Origin: Paenibacillus_AR mesotrionivorans
GTDB taxonomy: Bacteria; Bacillota; Bacilli; Paenibacillales; NBRC-103111
Direction of reading: 5' to 3'
Assembly (NCBI RefSeq): GCF_046098205.1
Contig: NZ_JBJURJ010000007.1
Location: 124,001-188,000, forward strand
DNA: 64,000 nt
The notes below the pieces were generated by a model that made no database searches, was not told the DNA's origin, and worked only from the letters and a program-made list of their open reading frames with translations. The translations under genes were made by a program, and so were the position numbers. Position 1 is the first letter of the stretch. The number at the start of each line of letters is the position of its first letter. Shown here piece by piece: positions 1 through 7,668 of the stretch.

Positions 1-2
1 TG

Positions 3-140
3 GTCCGAGATCATTGGGACGCGGCTATTTCTAAACGATTCCCGGTCTTTCCTGGAGCGGCTCAACGGCTATTCCAAGGGAAACCAATCGCTTTAGAGCC
101 AGATGTGCGGCAGCACTTTCTGGGAAGGAGCGTGAGTTAA
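3..140 (+). CDS. 3' end of an upstream conjugation-element gene (partial)
   Basis: An open frame of 45 codons runs in from the window edge and stops with TAA directly before the TTG start of the next gene. Such end-to-start packing suggests the same operon as the conjugation genes downstream. The visible tail is basic and hydrophilic and too short to assign to a family. Frame 1 is also open to a TAG at 100-102, but frame 3 fits the operon spacing better. The ribosome binding site of the next gene (AAGGAG, 125-130) lies inside this frame. Confidence 0.45.
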   Translation, partial: VRDHWDAAISKRFPVFPGAAQRLFQGKPIALEPDVRQHFLGRSVS

Positions 141-2003
141 TTGTTAGCAGAAGCAAAACGGCTTGTAAAGGCGTGGAAGCGTGAGAAGGACCACATACGG
201 GTAAATGCTGTGGCCGAAGGAAAAAGCGTTAAGGACGGCCATTATGTGCGTGTGGTCGCTATAAAGGACTATCCACCTATTATACTGACCGGATATTTGG
301 ATGCTTTGGATGATGTAGTAAGGGAAGCCGGAGCAACACTGCGAAAGACCATCCGATATGCGCCAGCGGATGTTGAGTGGAATATGGCTTCGAAGAACAA
401 GCTGAAGCGCCTGGAGAAAAATATATCCGCAGAAACAACCTATGACCTAGCCCGGAAAGCTGAAAAGGATGCCTATGATACCTTGCTGGTATTGCGTGAT
501 TCGCAATTCCAGAGCAATAAGCCGAAATTGGTTGATGTCTGGACCTTCTTGACTCTTACCGCAGCCAAAAAGCATCAGCTTGATGCAGCTTATCAGGCTC
601 TTCTAAATTGGTTCGAAAATGTAGGCGGTGTTTTAGACGATTTGCGCCGTGAACAAGTAGAAGCATTGCGGCAGACTAGTATGGTTGCCGACTTGGATAC
701 AGAACGGAGTAAGTTTTTCTTAAAGCGTCATTATGGCCGTGCAACGATGGATACTTTGGCGGCGAAGACCTACCCCTTTACCAGGGGCGGATTCTCAGAA
801 GACGAGGGACAGTATGTGGGAAGGCGCTCGGAGGACGACAGTTTTTGTTTCGTCAATTTGTGCGTTCCTGATGATCCCCGGGCACAGAACATTACTGTAT
901 TTGGAAAGACTGGTCAGGGGAAGTCTTTTTTCATGAAAGCCCTGGTTGGTTCGTTATTGGAGGAAGGTATTCGTGTCTTTGTATTTGACCTGGACGGCGA
1001 ATGGAGGGACCTCTGCGATGATGTAGGCGGCGTCTATATCGATCACACGGCGGATAATGGCCGGTATTTCGAACCGATGAATATCATGCCAGAGCTGCCC
1101 GAATTGGATATGGATTGTATCCAATACAATCGAGGGCGCTATGCTCAAGCGGTACAGACTACCATACGCACCATTTCGCTCTTAGCGGACGGGATTGCAA
1201 AGGGAGAGCTGACTGAGCTTGGACACGCCATCAAATCTGTCTATGAGCAAGCTGGGATCCGGCGAGATATGTCCTCTACATGGGATCATCCAAAAGGACC
1301 AGCGCCTACCATTCATCGTCTATTCCAGGAAATAAAGAGTCGTGCGGGAACAGAAGGACGGAGTGGCCGTCATGCTCTCAATTTGCTCGAAAAAATTGAG
1401 ATGTATTTCGATGGTGGAGTGTATGACGGCCTTTTTCAAGTTCCGGAACCTTTGGCCTTTCATGCTGCACCTATGGTGGTCTATAAGGTAGGAACCGGTT
1501 CTACCGACCCCAATGAAAAAGATGAGCGCGCGAAGCAAGCGCAGCTCAAAATGAGTATGGCGTTTGACCAAGTTAACGCCAATGTTCAATTCAATAAATT
1601 TGAAGGTAAGACCTTCAGTGCGGTGCTGGTGGATGAAGGCCAGCGGCAGTTGAAGAATCCGGAGCTGCGGAGCGCCGTCTTTGGTTGGTATACGGCGATC
1701 CGGAAGTGGAATGGTCTGATGATATTGGGATCCAATACACCGGACATTATGCTAGACACAGCCGAAGGTCGCGGCATGTGGGAAAACACCAGTATCCGGG
1801 TCTATTTTTATATGGAGCAGTCTGCCATTCGTTCTCTGGCAACCCATTCAGACATACCGCTTGAAATCCAGCAGCAGATATCTCAAAACGTGGATTCCAA
1901 ACGATACATCCTGGAGTACCATGGCCAATATGACGAGTTGTATATGGATGTGCCTCCGGAAGAGGCAGCATTATATAAGACCCGTGGGTTAAAGGCGGGA
2001 TAA
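141..2003 (+). CDS. VirB4/ConE-type conjugation ATPase
   Basis: Predicted cytoplasmic ATPase that powers a type IV secretion (conjugation) machine. Seen: an N-terminal region of about 240 residues without obvious motifs, a Walker A (GKTGQGKS, about residue 255), a VFDLDGEW stretch after it, and a Walker B-like strand ending in VDEGQ near residue 495. VirB4 proteins are usually 600-850 residues, so 620 is within range. The TTG start is chosen from AAGGAG 11 bases upstream and the tight junction with the preceding frame. The gene is followed after 4 bases by an M23 hydrolase gene and then by a small membrane protein and an FtsK-like gene, the usual set for integrative conjugative elements of Gram-positive bacteria. 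The ATPase call is firm; the subfamily is not. Confidence 0.82.
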   Translation: MLAEAKRLVKAWKREKDHIRVNAVAEGKSVKDGHYVRVVAIKDYPPIILTGYLDALDDVVREAGATLRKTIRYAPADVEWNMASKNKLKRLEKNISAETTYDLARKAEKDAYDTLLVLRDSQFQSNKPKLVDVWTFLTLTAAKKHQLDAAYQALLNWFENVGGVLDDLRREQVEALRQTSMVADLDTERSKFFLKRHYGRATMDTLAAKTYPFTRGGFSEDEGQYVGRRSEDDSFCFVNLCVPDDPRAQNITVFGKTGQGKSFFMKALVGSLLEEGIRVFVFDLDGEWRDLCDDVGGVYIDHTADNGRYFEPMNIMPELPELDMDCIQYNRGRYAQAVQTTIRTISLLADGIAKGELTELGHAIKSVYEQAGIRRDMSSTWDHPKGPAPTIHRLFQEIKSRAGTEGRSGRHALNLLEKIEMYFDGGVYDGLFQVPEPLAFHAAPMVVYKVGTGSTDPNEKDERAKQAQLKMSMAFDQVNANVQFNKFEGKTFSAVLVDEGQRQLKNPELRSAVFGWYTAIRKWNGLMILGSNTPDIMLDTAEGRGMWENTSIRVYFYMEQSAIRSLATHSDIPLEIQQQISQNVDSKRYILEYHGQYDELYMDVPPEEAALYKTRGLKAG

Positions 2004-2007
2004 GGTC

Positions 2008-3105
2008 ATGACACAGGCCGTTGTGGGGAGCAGAAAGAAAAAATGGTTGATTAGCATCATTGTGAGCCAGCCATTGTTGATTGTCCTTCTTGTATTAATG
2101 TTGATTGGTTTATTCATTACGGTATTCTGGGTGCCCTTCCTGCTCTTTTCAGAAAAAGGAGATTTCGATCTGGGGAGTGGAGCCAATTATAGCTGGTGGA
2201 GTGCTCCAACGAAAGTGAATGCAAACGGTCAACCGTATTTGTGGCCGGTACCCACTGTCCGGTACATGACATCGGGATATATGGATTCCGTTGATCGGGA
2301 TGCTGCCCATTTGGGCATTGATATTGCCTCTGAACAAGGGGCTAGTAATACGGAGCTGCAGCCCATTTATTCTATGGCCGCTGGCAAGGTAGTTGTAGCC
2401 GGTAGTGCCTCCGGTTACGGTGTCATGGTGTCTATTGATCATGGAGGAGGTCTCGTTTCGATTTACGGCCACTTGGAGACAGCACTCCATGTACGTCCAG
2501 GTGATCAGGTGGAGCAAGGTCAGTTATTGGGTCGAATCGGCAAGGGGAAGGTGGGAAGATCCACGGGACCTCACCTCCATTTTCAAGTAGAACTGAACGG
2601 CGTGGCGGTGCCTCCTCTGGACTATGTGCAACCGCCCACAAATGTGGTCCCGACAGAGCTTGCCTATAAGAAAATGAACATCTCACTCATGCAGGAATGG
2701 CTGGGAAAACGGAATTCAGCGTTGGCCAATGCTGAAATTCTTGGTGAGATTGACCGTGCCGGACAATCCCAGAATATTAGTCCTTATCTGCTTATTGCCA
2801 TTACCGGACAGGAGCAGTCCTTTGTTCCCAAGGATGGGAATCACGCAGATTTGATTGTAAAGAATCCTTGGAATGTGTTTGGCTGCTGGTGCTCTGGCCA
2901 AGGGGCCACCTTAACAACAGGAGAAAGTGCCATTATCGCGGCCAAGACTATTGTAAAACTATCACAAAATCGTCCTGCTGGAGCTGATCCTATATCTTGG
3001 CTTAATGATCCAAGCAATCCGCAAGGAGTATATGCAGAACATCGTGGCTGGTACTTGGGGGTAAGTCAGTTTTTTAAATCCATTTTGGCGGATGTCGCCA
3101 GCTGA
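2008..3105 (+). CDS. Membrane-anchored M23 peptidase with lysozyme-like C-terminal region
   Basis: Likely the cell-wall hydrolase of the conjugation apparatus, opening peptidoglycan for the mating channel. Residues 1-48 hold a basic stretch followed by one long hydrophobic segment. An M23/LytM domain follows (about 75-205) with the zinc-binding motifs HLGID and GPHLHF in family order and the typical SIYGHL strand between them. The last 130 residues contain SPYLLIAITGQEQS, resembling a lysozyme-like or glucosaminidase-type fold in which E may be catalytic; this part is inferred. Bifunctional hydrolases (VirB1 or CwlT-like) are known in Gram-positive conjugative elements. It sits between the VirB4 and small membrane protein genes with almost no spacing, so it is co-transcribed. 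Confidence 0.82.
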   Translation: MTQAVVGSRKKKWLISIIVSQPLLIVLLVLMLIGLFITVFWVPFLLFSEKGDFDLGSGANYSWWSAPTKVNANGQPYLWPVPTVRYMTSGYMDSVDRDAAHLGIDIASEQGASNTELQPIYSMAAGKVVVAGSASGYGVMVSIDHGGGLVSIYGHLETALHVRPGDQVEQGQLLGRIGKGKVGRSTGPHLHFQVELNGVAVPPLDYVQPPTNVVPTELAYKKMNISLMQEWLGKRNSALANAEILGEIDRAGQSQNISPYLLIAITGQEQSFVPKDGNHADLIVKNPWNVFGCWCSGQGATLTTGESAIIAAKTIVKLSQNRPAGADPISWLNDPSNPQGVYAEHRGWYLGVSQFFKSILADVAS

Positions 3106-3119
3106 AGGAGTGAGTTACC

Positions 3120-3392
3120 TTGGAGAGCTTCCTGATAATTGGCTTCATTTTGTTCTGTATCTATTTATGGCGGTCCCGGGATGAAGCCGGGAAGATTCGG
3201 ATCCCCAATTGGACGTGGAAAGTGTTAGCTGGTCTGGGTATTTTTTTGGGGTTTGTACTGTTGCGGAACGCCAGGTCTGTGTTTGGTCTCTTAACCACAC
3301 AAGCGGACTCCTGGTGGCCGGTAGTAGAGATGTATGCGACAAAATTGTTGAATGGTTTTAGAAGTCTGCTGGAGAAAATGGGAAGGGGATGA
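3120..3392 (+). CDS. Small membrane protein of the conjugation operon
   Basis: A 90-residue protein with a hydrophobic N-terminal segment (about 3-15) and a second one (about 33-48), so probably two membrane spans. The start is TTG, with GAAGGAG about 10 bases upstream overlapping the stop of the M23 gene. Its stop codon overlaps the ATG of the FtsK-like gene (ATGA), indicating translational coupling. I do not recognise a family. Position suggests a membrane component linking the mating channel to the DNA translocase. Confidence 0.6.
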   Translation: MESFLIIGFILFCIYLWRSRDEAGKIRIPNWTWKVLAGLGIFLGFVLLRNARSVFGLLTTQADSWWPVVEMYATKLLNGFRSLLEKMGRG

Positions 3393-5662
3393 GTTTCTTG
3401 CAAGAGCCTGATGAGGGGCAAAATCCAAAACCCAAAAAACATCCGTTTGAGGAGATATTTGAACTAAGCATGTTCTTCCTCTTGCCTGGAGCACTTCTGT
3501 ACAGCTTAGATACTCTGGAGCATGTAACCGGCTTGCTGTTTAAGATAGGCGGGGGTTTACTTGGAGTGGGTGTCATTCGTGAAATATGGAGACACCGCAG
3601 TCATGTTCTACATTTGTTCAATCGACGTAAGGAATTAGTACATTCACACGCGGAGCAGGCCAGTCCATTATCAAATCCACCTGTCACGGTACCGGACATG
3701 TCCGGTACCTGGCGCACAGCTCCAGCCGACAAAGAGGACAATCCATATAGACAGCGGGGAATTCAGCTGTCTGAACCGCACAGTTTACTTCCGGTAAATC
3801 CCAAGCCAAGACCATCAGACACTATGTCCGGTGATGTGGCTGCTGACCTTATGTCCGGTGCTATGCAGATGTGTGGCATGAATGTGGATCAACCTTTGGA
3901 CATCCTGAGCATTGATTCTGGACCCACGCTGCAATCCATCTCTTTTCGGCTACCGGCCAAGGTCCAGCTCACAGCTCTTAAGAAGCGTGAAGAGGACCTG
4001 GCTAATCACCTGGGCAGCCATTTAGGGTTTGAAGTATCAACAGCGCCGTATAAAAGTTCTGCATCTTTTGTCATCCCTCATACAGACCGTGCTTTTGTCT
4101 ATTTGCGGGATGTCATGTCAGATCCCCGGTACCAAGAATTTGCGAACAAGGCCGAGCTGCCGTTTGTATTAGGCAAAGATATGCGGGGGAATCCCCTATT
4201 TGCGGATTTCACCAAAATGCCGCATATGCTAGTAGCCGGCGCAACCAATTCAGGCAAATCGGTATTTGTTAACGGGGTGCTAGGCTCACTGCTGCTGGGT
4301 TGCGGACCGGAACGGTTGAAGTTATTACTGATTGATCCCAAGGCTGTGGAATTAGCCATATATAAGGGATTCCCTCATTTGCTGGCACCACCCATAACGG
4401 ACATGCGCCGGGCTGCGCTTGCCTTTAATAAAGTGATTCTTGAGATGGAAAAGCGATACGAGCAAATGGCAGAGCTGGGCGTCAGAAATATCTTGGAATA
4501 TAACCAAAAGGCATCAGAAAAACTGCCATATATCCTTGTTGTGGTAGATGAGCATGCGGATATGATGATGGTGGCCGGAGCAGAGGTAGAGGATGCAATT
4601 CAGCGTATTTCGCAAAAGGCGAGAGCAGCTGGCATCCATCTGATCTTGGCCACACAGCGGCCAAGTGTGGATGTAGTGACGGGGATCATCAAAGCCAATA
4701 TGCCTTGTCGGGTGTCGTTCCGGCTGCAGAGCAGCGTGGACTACCGGACAGTGTTGGACCGGGGAGCGCCTAATCTGATGGGGTTCGGAGACGGCATGAT
4801 TTTATATCCAAATGGCTCCACCAGCCGATTCCAGTCGGCCAGTGTATCTGTTGTGGACTCCGAAGCCACAGATTTTATTACGGGGTTGAAGAGTTATTGG
4901 GTAGAGAAAAATCAAGGAACCCTGGAGGAATGGGATATGCAGAACTTGGAAGAACGACAAATGGAGCTGGAGGACATCATTGGGCCATTCGATAACTCCT
5001 CAAAGGATAACGCCGAAGTCGCAGAAGGAGAACCGGATTTGTTAACATCAGCTCTCCAGGTAATCAATGAGGCTGGACAAGCCAGTGTATCTTTGCTGCA
5101 ACGTAGATTGCGCATCGGTTATAGCCAGGCAGCCAAGCTAGTTGAGGACATGGAAAGAATGGGGCATGTTGGTCCATATGAGGGAGGAAAACCACGGGAA
5201 GTCCTAAAGAGTACAGCAGCGAAAGGATTTGAGCTGGATAAAAACTATTCTCTGGCCAAACAAATATTGAAATCTCGCGGAAACATATCGGAAGAAATAC
5301 TGAAGTATGAACTGAAGTTACCTTACGAAGCAGCTAACCAGCTACTGCGAAAACTGGATGAAGAAGGGTTATTGGAACATCCGGTGTCTGGATCGAACGT
5401 TAGAAGCCTGAAGGATGAGAATCGCACGGATGAAGAGCTTCTGGAGCAAATGAAATATTTTATTTGCACCACAAACAACACCAGGAGCTCCGATCTGCAG
5501 CGAATTTTGGGAGTGAGGAAGGAGCGAGTGTTATCGCTAATGCAATCTTTGGTATCGGAAGGATTCCTTGCGCCTCCATTGAGTTCAAGGGCGGGATACA
5601 CCCTACTCTGGGAGGAGGGTCAGATACAAAATTATCTCGAAAGTAAGGCTGAAATGGATTAG
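3389..5662 (+). CDS. FtsK/SpoIIIE-family DNA translocase with gamma-like and extra winged-helix regions
   Basis: Predicted DNA-pumping motor or coupling protein of the conjugative element. Order seen: a hydrophobic N-terminal segment (about 27-65), a linker, an FtsK motor with Walker A (GATNSGKS, about residue 287) and Walker B (VVVDEHAD, about 385), then a stretch near 555-610 containing SLLQRRLRIGY and GKPREVL. That stretch matches the gamma winged helix by which chromosomal FtsK and SpoIIIE read polar DNA motifs. A further 150 residues look like one or two more winged helices. Conjugation coupling proteins usually lack the gamma module, so this protein resembles SpoIIIE more than TcpA; Streptomyces TraB is a known conjugal translocase that recognises DNA by a similar C-terminal domain. 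The start overlaps the previous stop. Confidence 0.85.
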   Translation: MSFLQEPDEGQNPKPKKHPFEEIFELSMFFLLPGALLYSLDTLEHVTGLLFKIGGGLLGVGVIREIWRHRSHVLHLFNRRKELVHSHAEQASPLSNPPVTVPDMSGTWRTAPADKEDNPYRQRGIQLSEPHSLLPVNPKPRPSDTMSGDVAADLMSGAMQMCGMNVDQPLDILSIDSGPTLQSISFRLPAKVQLTALKKREEDLANHLGSHLGFEVSTAPYKSSASFVIPHTDRAFVYLRDVMSDPRYQEFANKAELPFVLGKDMRGNPLFADFTKMPHMLVAGATNSGKSVFVNGVLGSLLLGCGPERLKLLLIDPKAVELAIYKGFPHLLAPPITDMRRAALAFNKVILEMEKRYEQMAELGVRNILEYNQKASEKLPYILVVVDEHADMMMVAGAEVEDAIQRISQKARAAGIHLILATQRPSVDVVTGIIKANMPCRVSFRLQSSVDYRTVLDRGAPNLMGFGDGMILYPNGSTSRFQSASVSVVDSEATDFITGLKSYWVEKNQGTLEEWDMQNLEERQMELEDIIGPFDNSSKDNAEVAEGEPDLLTSALQVINEAGQASVSLLQRRLRIGYSQAAKLVEDMERMGHVGPYEGGKPREVLKSTAAKGFELDKNYSLAKQILKSRGNISEEILKYELKLPYEAANQLLRKLDEEGLLEHPVSGSNVRSLKDENRTDEELLEQMKYFICTTNNTRSSDLQRILGVRKERVLSLMQSLVSEGFLAPPLSSRAGYTLLWEEGQIQNYLESKAEMD

Positions 5663-5795
5663 TTCCCTGTTATTAGTTCCCAAGATTTTTATGTATTCAA
5701 AATTCTTGAAACACCTTGGGACATAAGGGACTTAGGAGAATATGATCGGAACTAATACGCAGGGAACTAATCCGGGAACTAATGTCGGAACCAAT
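5658..5795. repeat. Cluster of GGAACTAAT iterons
   Basis: Two copies of ATTAGTTCC (5658-5666, 5672-5680) face three exact copies of GGAACTAAT (5748-5756, 5763-5771, 5775-5783) and one variant GGAACCAAT (5787-5795). The set starts in the FtsK-like stop codon and ends in front of the HTH regulator gene. Spacing between the later copies is about one helical turn (15, 12, 12 bases), as expected for cooperative binding of a regulator or a replication/transfer protein. A decayed second copy lies at 30271-30397. The binding protein is unknown; the adjacent HTH protein is the obvious candidate. Confidence 0.7.
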
Positions 5796-5814
5796 GAAAG
5801 GAGTCGGTGGGGTT

Positions 5815-6213
5815 TTGATTAGGTATAACGAAATAACAGAGCGCCTTGGAGTAACTGAACGAACTTTGCGCCGGTGGTGCAGTGTCCTGGAGGAGCAAGG
5901 ATGGGTTTTTGAGAAGGATGAAAGCAATAGACGATTTTTCTCGGAGCAAGAGACGCTAATGATTGCAGAAATGAAGGAGTTGGCCACAAATCGGAAGCTG
6001 GTAGACGCGGCTAAGGAACTATTCGAGAAATTTGGAGTCCCTAAAGATAGGGAAGGGATAAATACTGCCTTTAATAATGAGTTAATCTTAACTGAACTGG
6101 ATACTCTCTTCCGAGGAGATTGGCTTAAAGTGACTTTATATTGCAATCCTGCACCGCTGGCAATTAAACTGCTGCAAGATAAATGGGATGATATTAAATC
6201 AAAATCAGGTTGA
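5815..6213 (+). CDS. MerR-like HTH regulator
   Basis: A protein of about 132 residues beginning with a MerR-type helix-turn-helix (YNEITERLGV, then TERTLRRWC) followed by a helical C-terminal half without cysteine-rich metal motifs. An in-frame ATG exists at 5782 but lies inside the iteron array without a ribosome site. AAAGGAG (5797-5803) points to the TTG at 5815. The decayed copy near 30365 has a start codon at the equivalent place, which supports this choice. It probably controls the conjugation operon or excision through the iterons just upstream; that is inference from position. Confidence 0.65.
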   Translation: MIRYNEITERLGVTERTLRRWCSVLEEQGWVFEKDESNRRFFSEQETLMIAEMKELATNRKLVDAAKELFEKFGVPKDREGINTAFNNELILTELDTLFRGDWLKVTLYCNPAPLAIKLLQDKWDDIKSKSG

Positions 6214-6943
6214 GGGCTCAACCTCAAATGGGAAAGATATTGTGCTTATTCAAGCGGGTGAAGTAGGAGTAGGAACGCACGGGATGGACTATTATCAATA
6301 ATGACCCGAGATTATTGAGGAAAAGGAAATATACCTCAAAGTAGAAACTGGGCCTATTTTTTAGCGTTTTAAATTTGTTGCGAGCACAGTGCCGCGGCGG
6401 CTTCCTCCAGAACGTTATACAATCATTACCTGATGGGATGAATTATATGTTATCGGTTTTTTATTGGATTAAATCGTTTACCTTTATTGGATTTTTTGTA
6501 TAGCGATCTGATCATACATTATAACGCTAAGAGGAGTGTTTACCTTTCCAATCCAAATTAACCGCTGGAAAAGGGAATATAATCTTAAACAATAAATGAC
6601 GTGCATGGGAAAGAAATTTTTGTTATATTAGGAACAGGTGTTCGGTTAGTTGAACTCGATATATGTTGGAAATTTTTTTTGATGGTTAATATTTAGTATT
6701 CACGGTTAAAATAAAATGCCTTAAAAGTTTGGTTGTAGAATGCTTTTAGATCATTACTTTAGAATTAGCCGGATTTTTCTGTATTTTACCCACACCATTT
6801 AAATCTGGAGGAATATTATGTGATAAACCCCGTATAAATCCTTTATCAATGGAAATAAATGAAGCGAATATAAAAAAGCTTGACAAATAATCATGATCCA
6901 AAATCTTCTATTTACACAGGAACGATGATACTGTAATATGTAA
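6214..6943. other. Gene-free AT-rich spacer
   Basis: About 730 bases without a convincing reading frame on either strand, becoming strongly AT-rich after about 6500. It marks the composition change between the conjugation genes and the next, AT-rich block. I see no tRNA, clear terminator or repeat of the ssrA family here, so the exact boundary between the two blocks cannot be placed. Confidence 0.5.
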
Positions 6944-6973
6944 TTGACATTTAACTATTTTGTATGATAATAT
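6944..6973 (+). promoter_or_regulatory. Putative sigma-A promoter of the YwgA-like gene
   Basis: TTGACA at 6944-6949 is followed after 16 bases by GATAAT (6966-6971), or after 18 bases by TAATAT (6968-6973). It lies about 95 bases upstream of the likely start codon, and no better promoter is seen in the spacer. Confidence 0.5.
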
Positions 6974-7066
6974 GTTGCGTTTTATGATTTGTTTTTATTG
7001 TTAAAAATACTACCTTATGGCGTCCATAAGTGTTATAGATATTTTTTAGTTAGGGGAATGAATGCT

Positions 7067-7591
7067 ATGTCATTAATGGACCATAAAGAAAATAAGTTAT
7101 CTCTCGAGTTATTGGTACCATATTTAATATACACTTATGTTCTAAGAAAAAAACCTTCTGTTAGTTCTATGGATAACCGAATTTTATGGCAGAAAGTCGG
7201 TTATCTCGCTAAGCAATTGGGCATGCCCTTAAATTCTTATCAATTCAACTGGTATATAAGGGGCCCATATTCACCAGCATACACATCTATTCTATACAGT
7301 ATTAACGAAAATATTGATGAGCTTATTGCACAAGGGAAAAATTTTTCCCTAACTGATTCTGTAAAAAAGGGACTGGAACCGCTTGTTATGGCTGTTGAAT
7401 ATGCCCCGTCCGGAATCAGTGAAACACATTGGCTCGAACTTTTAGCCTCTGTACATTTTATAAAAAAGAACCTAAACACAGATAATAAACAACAAGTCTT
7501 TTTAAAACTAATTAAAGAAAAACCTCATTACAATATTCCCGATTTGTTTAACGAGGCATGGAAAGCTCTAGAGGATGCTAAATTGTTTTGA
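7067..7591 (+). CDS. YwgA/Panacea-like protein, candidate defence or antitoxin component
   Basis: Seen: LWQKVGYLAKQLG followed by FNWYIRGPYSPAY. This resembles the (L/I)QK...YL and WYxyGPYSP signature of YwgA-like and Panacea/SocA-like (DUF4065-type) proteins. Members of these families are often antitoxins or sit beside restriction and defence genes. The start at 7067 is chosen because AGGGGA ends 9 bases upstream; the frame is open back to 6989 without a ribosome site. The gene is followed by a strong hairpin terminator and then a nuclease-NTPase gene in the same direction. Codon use is AT-rich like that neighbour and unlike the conjugation genes, suggesting joint acquisition. Family call moderate, role inferred. 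Confidence 0.55.
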   Translation: MSLMDHKENKLSLELLVPYLIYTYVLRKKPSVSSMDNRILWQKVGYLAKQLGMPLNSYQFNWYIRGPYSPAYTSILYSINENIDELIAQGKNFSLTDSVKKGLEPLVMAVEYAPSGISETHWLELLASVHFIKKNLNTDNKQQVFLKLIKEKPHYNIPDLFNEAWKALEDAKLF

Positions 7592-7619
7592 AAATTCTGG
7601 TTGATAATGCTTGAAATAA

Positions 7620-7645
7620 CCTGTACTCTAAGAGTGCAGGTTTTT
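7620..7645 (+). terminator. Rho-independent terminator between the two AT-rich genes
   Basis: CCTGTACTCT pairs with AGAGTGCAGG (7631-7640; one G-T pair) with a very tight loop, followed by TTTTT. It would limit read-through into the nuclease-NTPase gene and may set a ratio between the two products. Confidence 0.65.
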
Positions 7646-7668
7646 AAACATTTGGAAAGGGTTGAACG

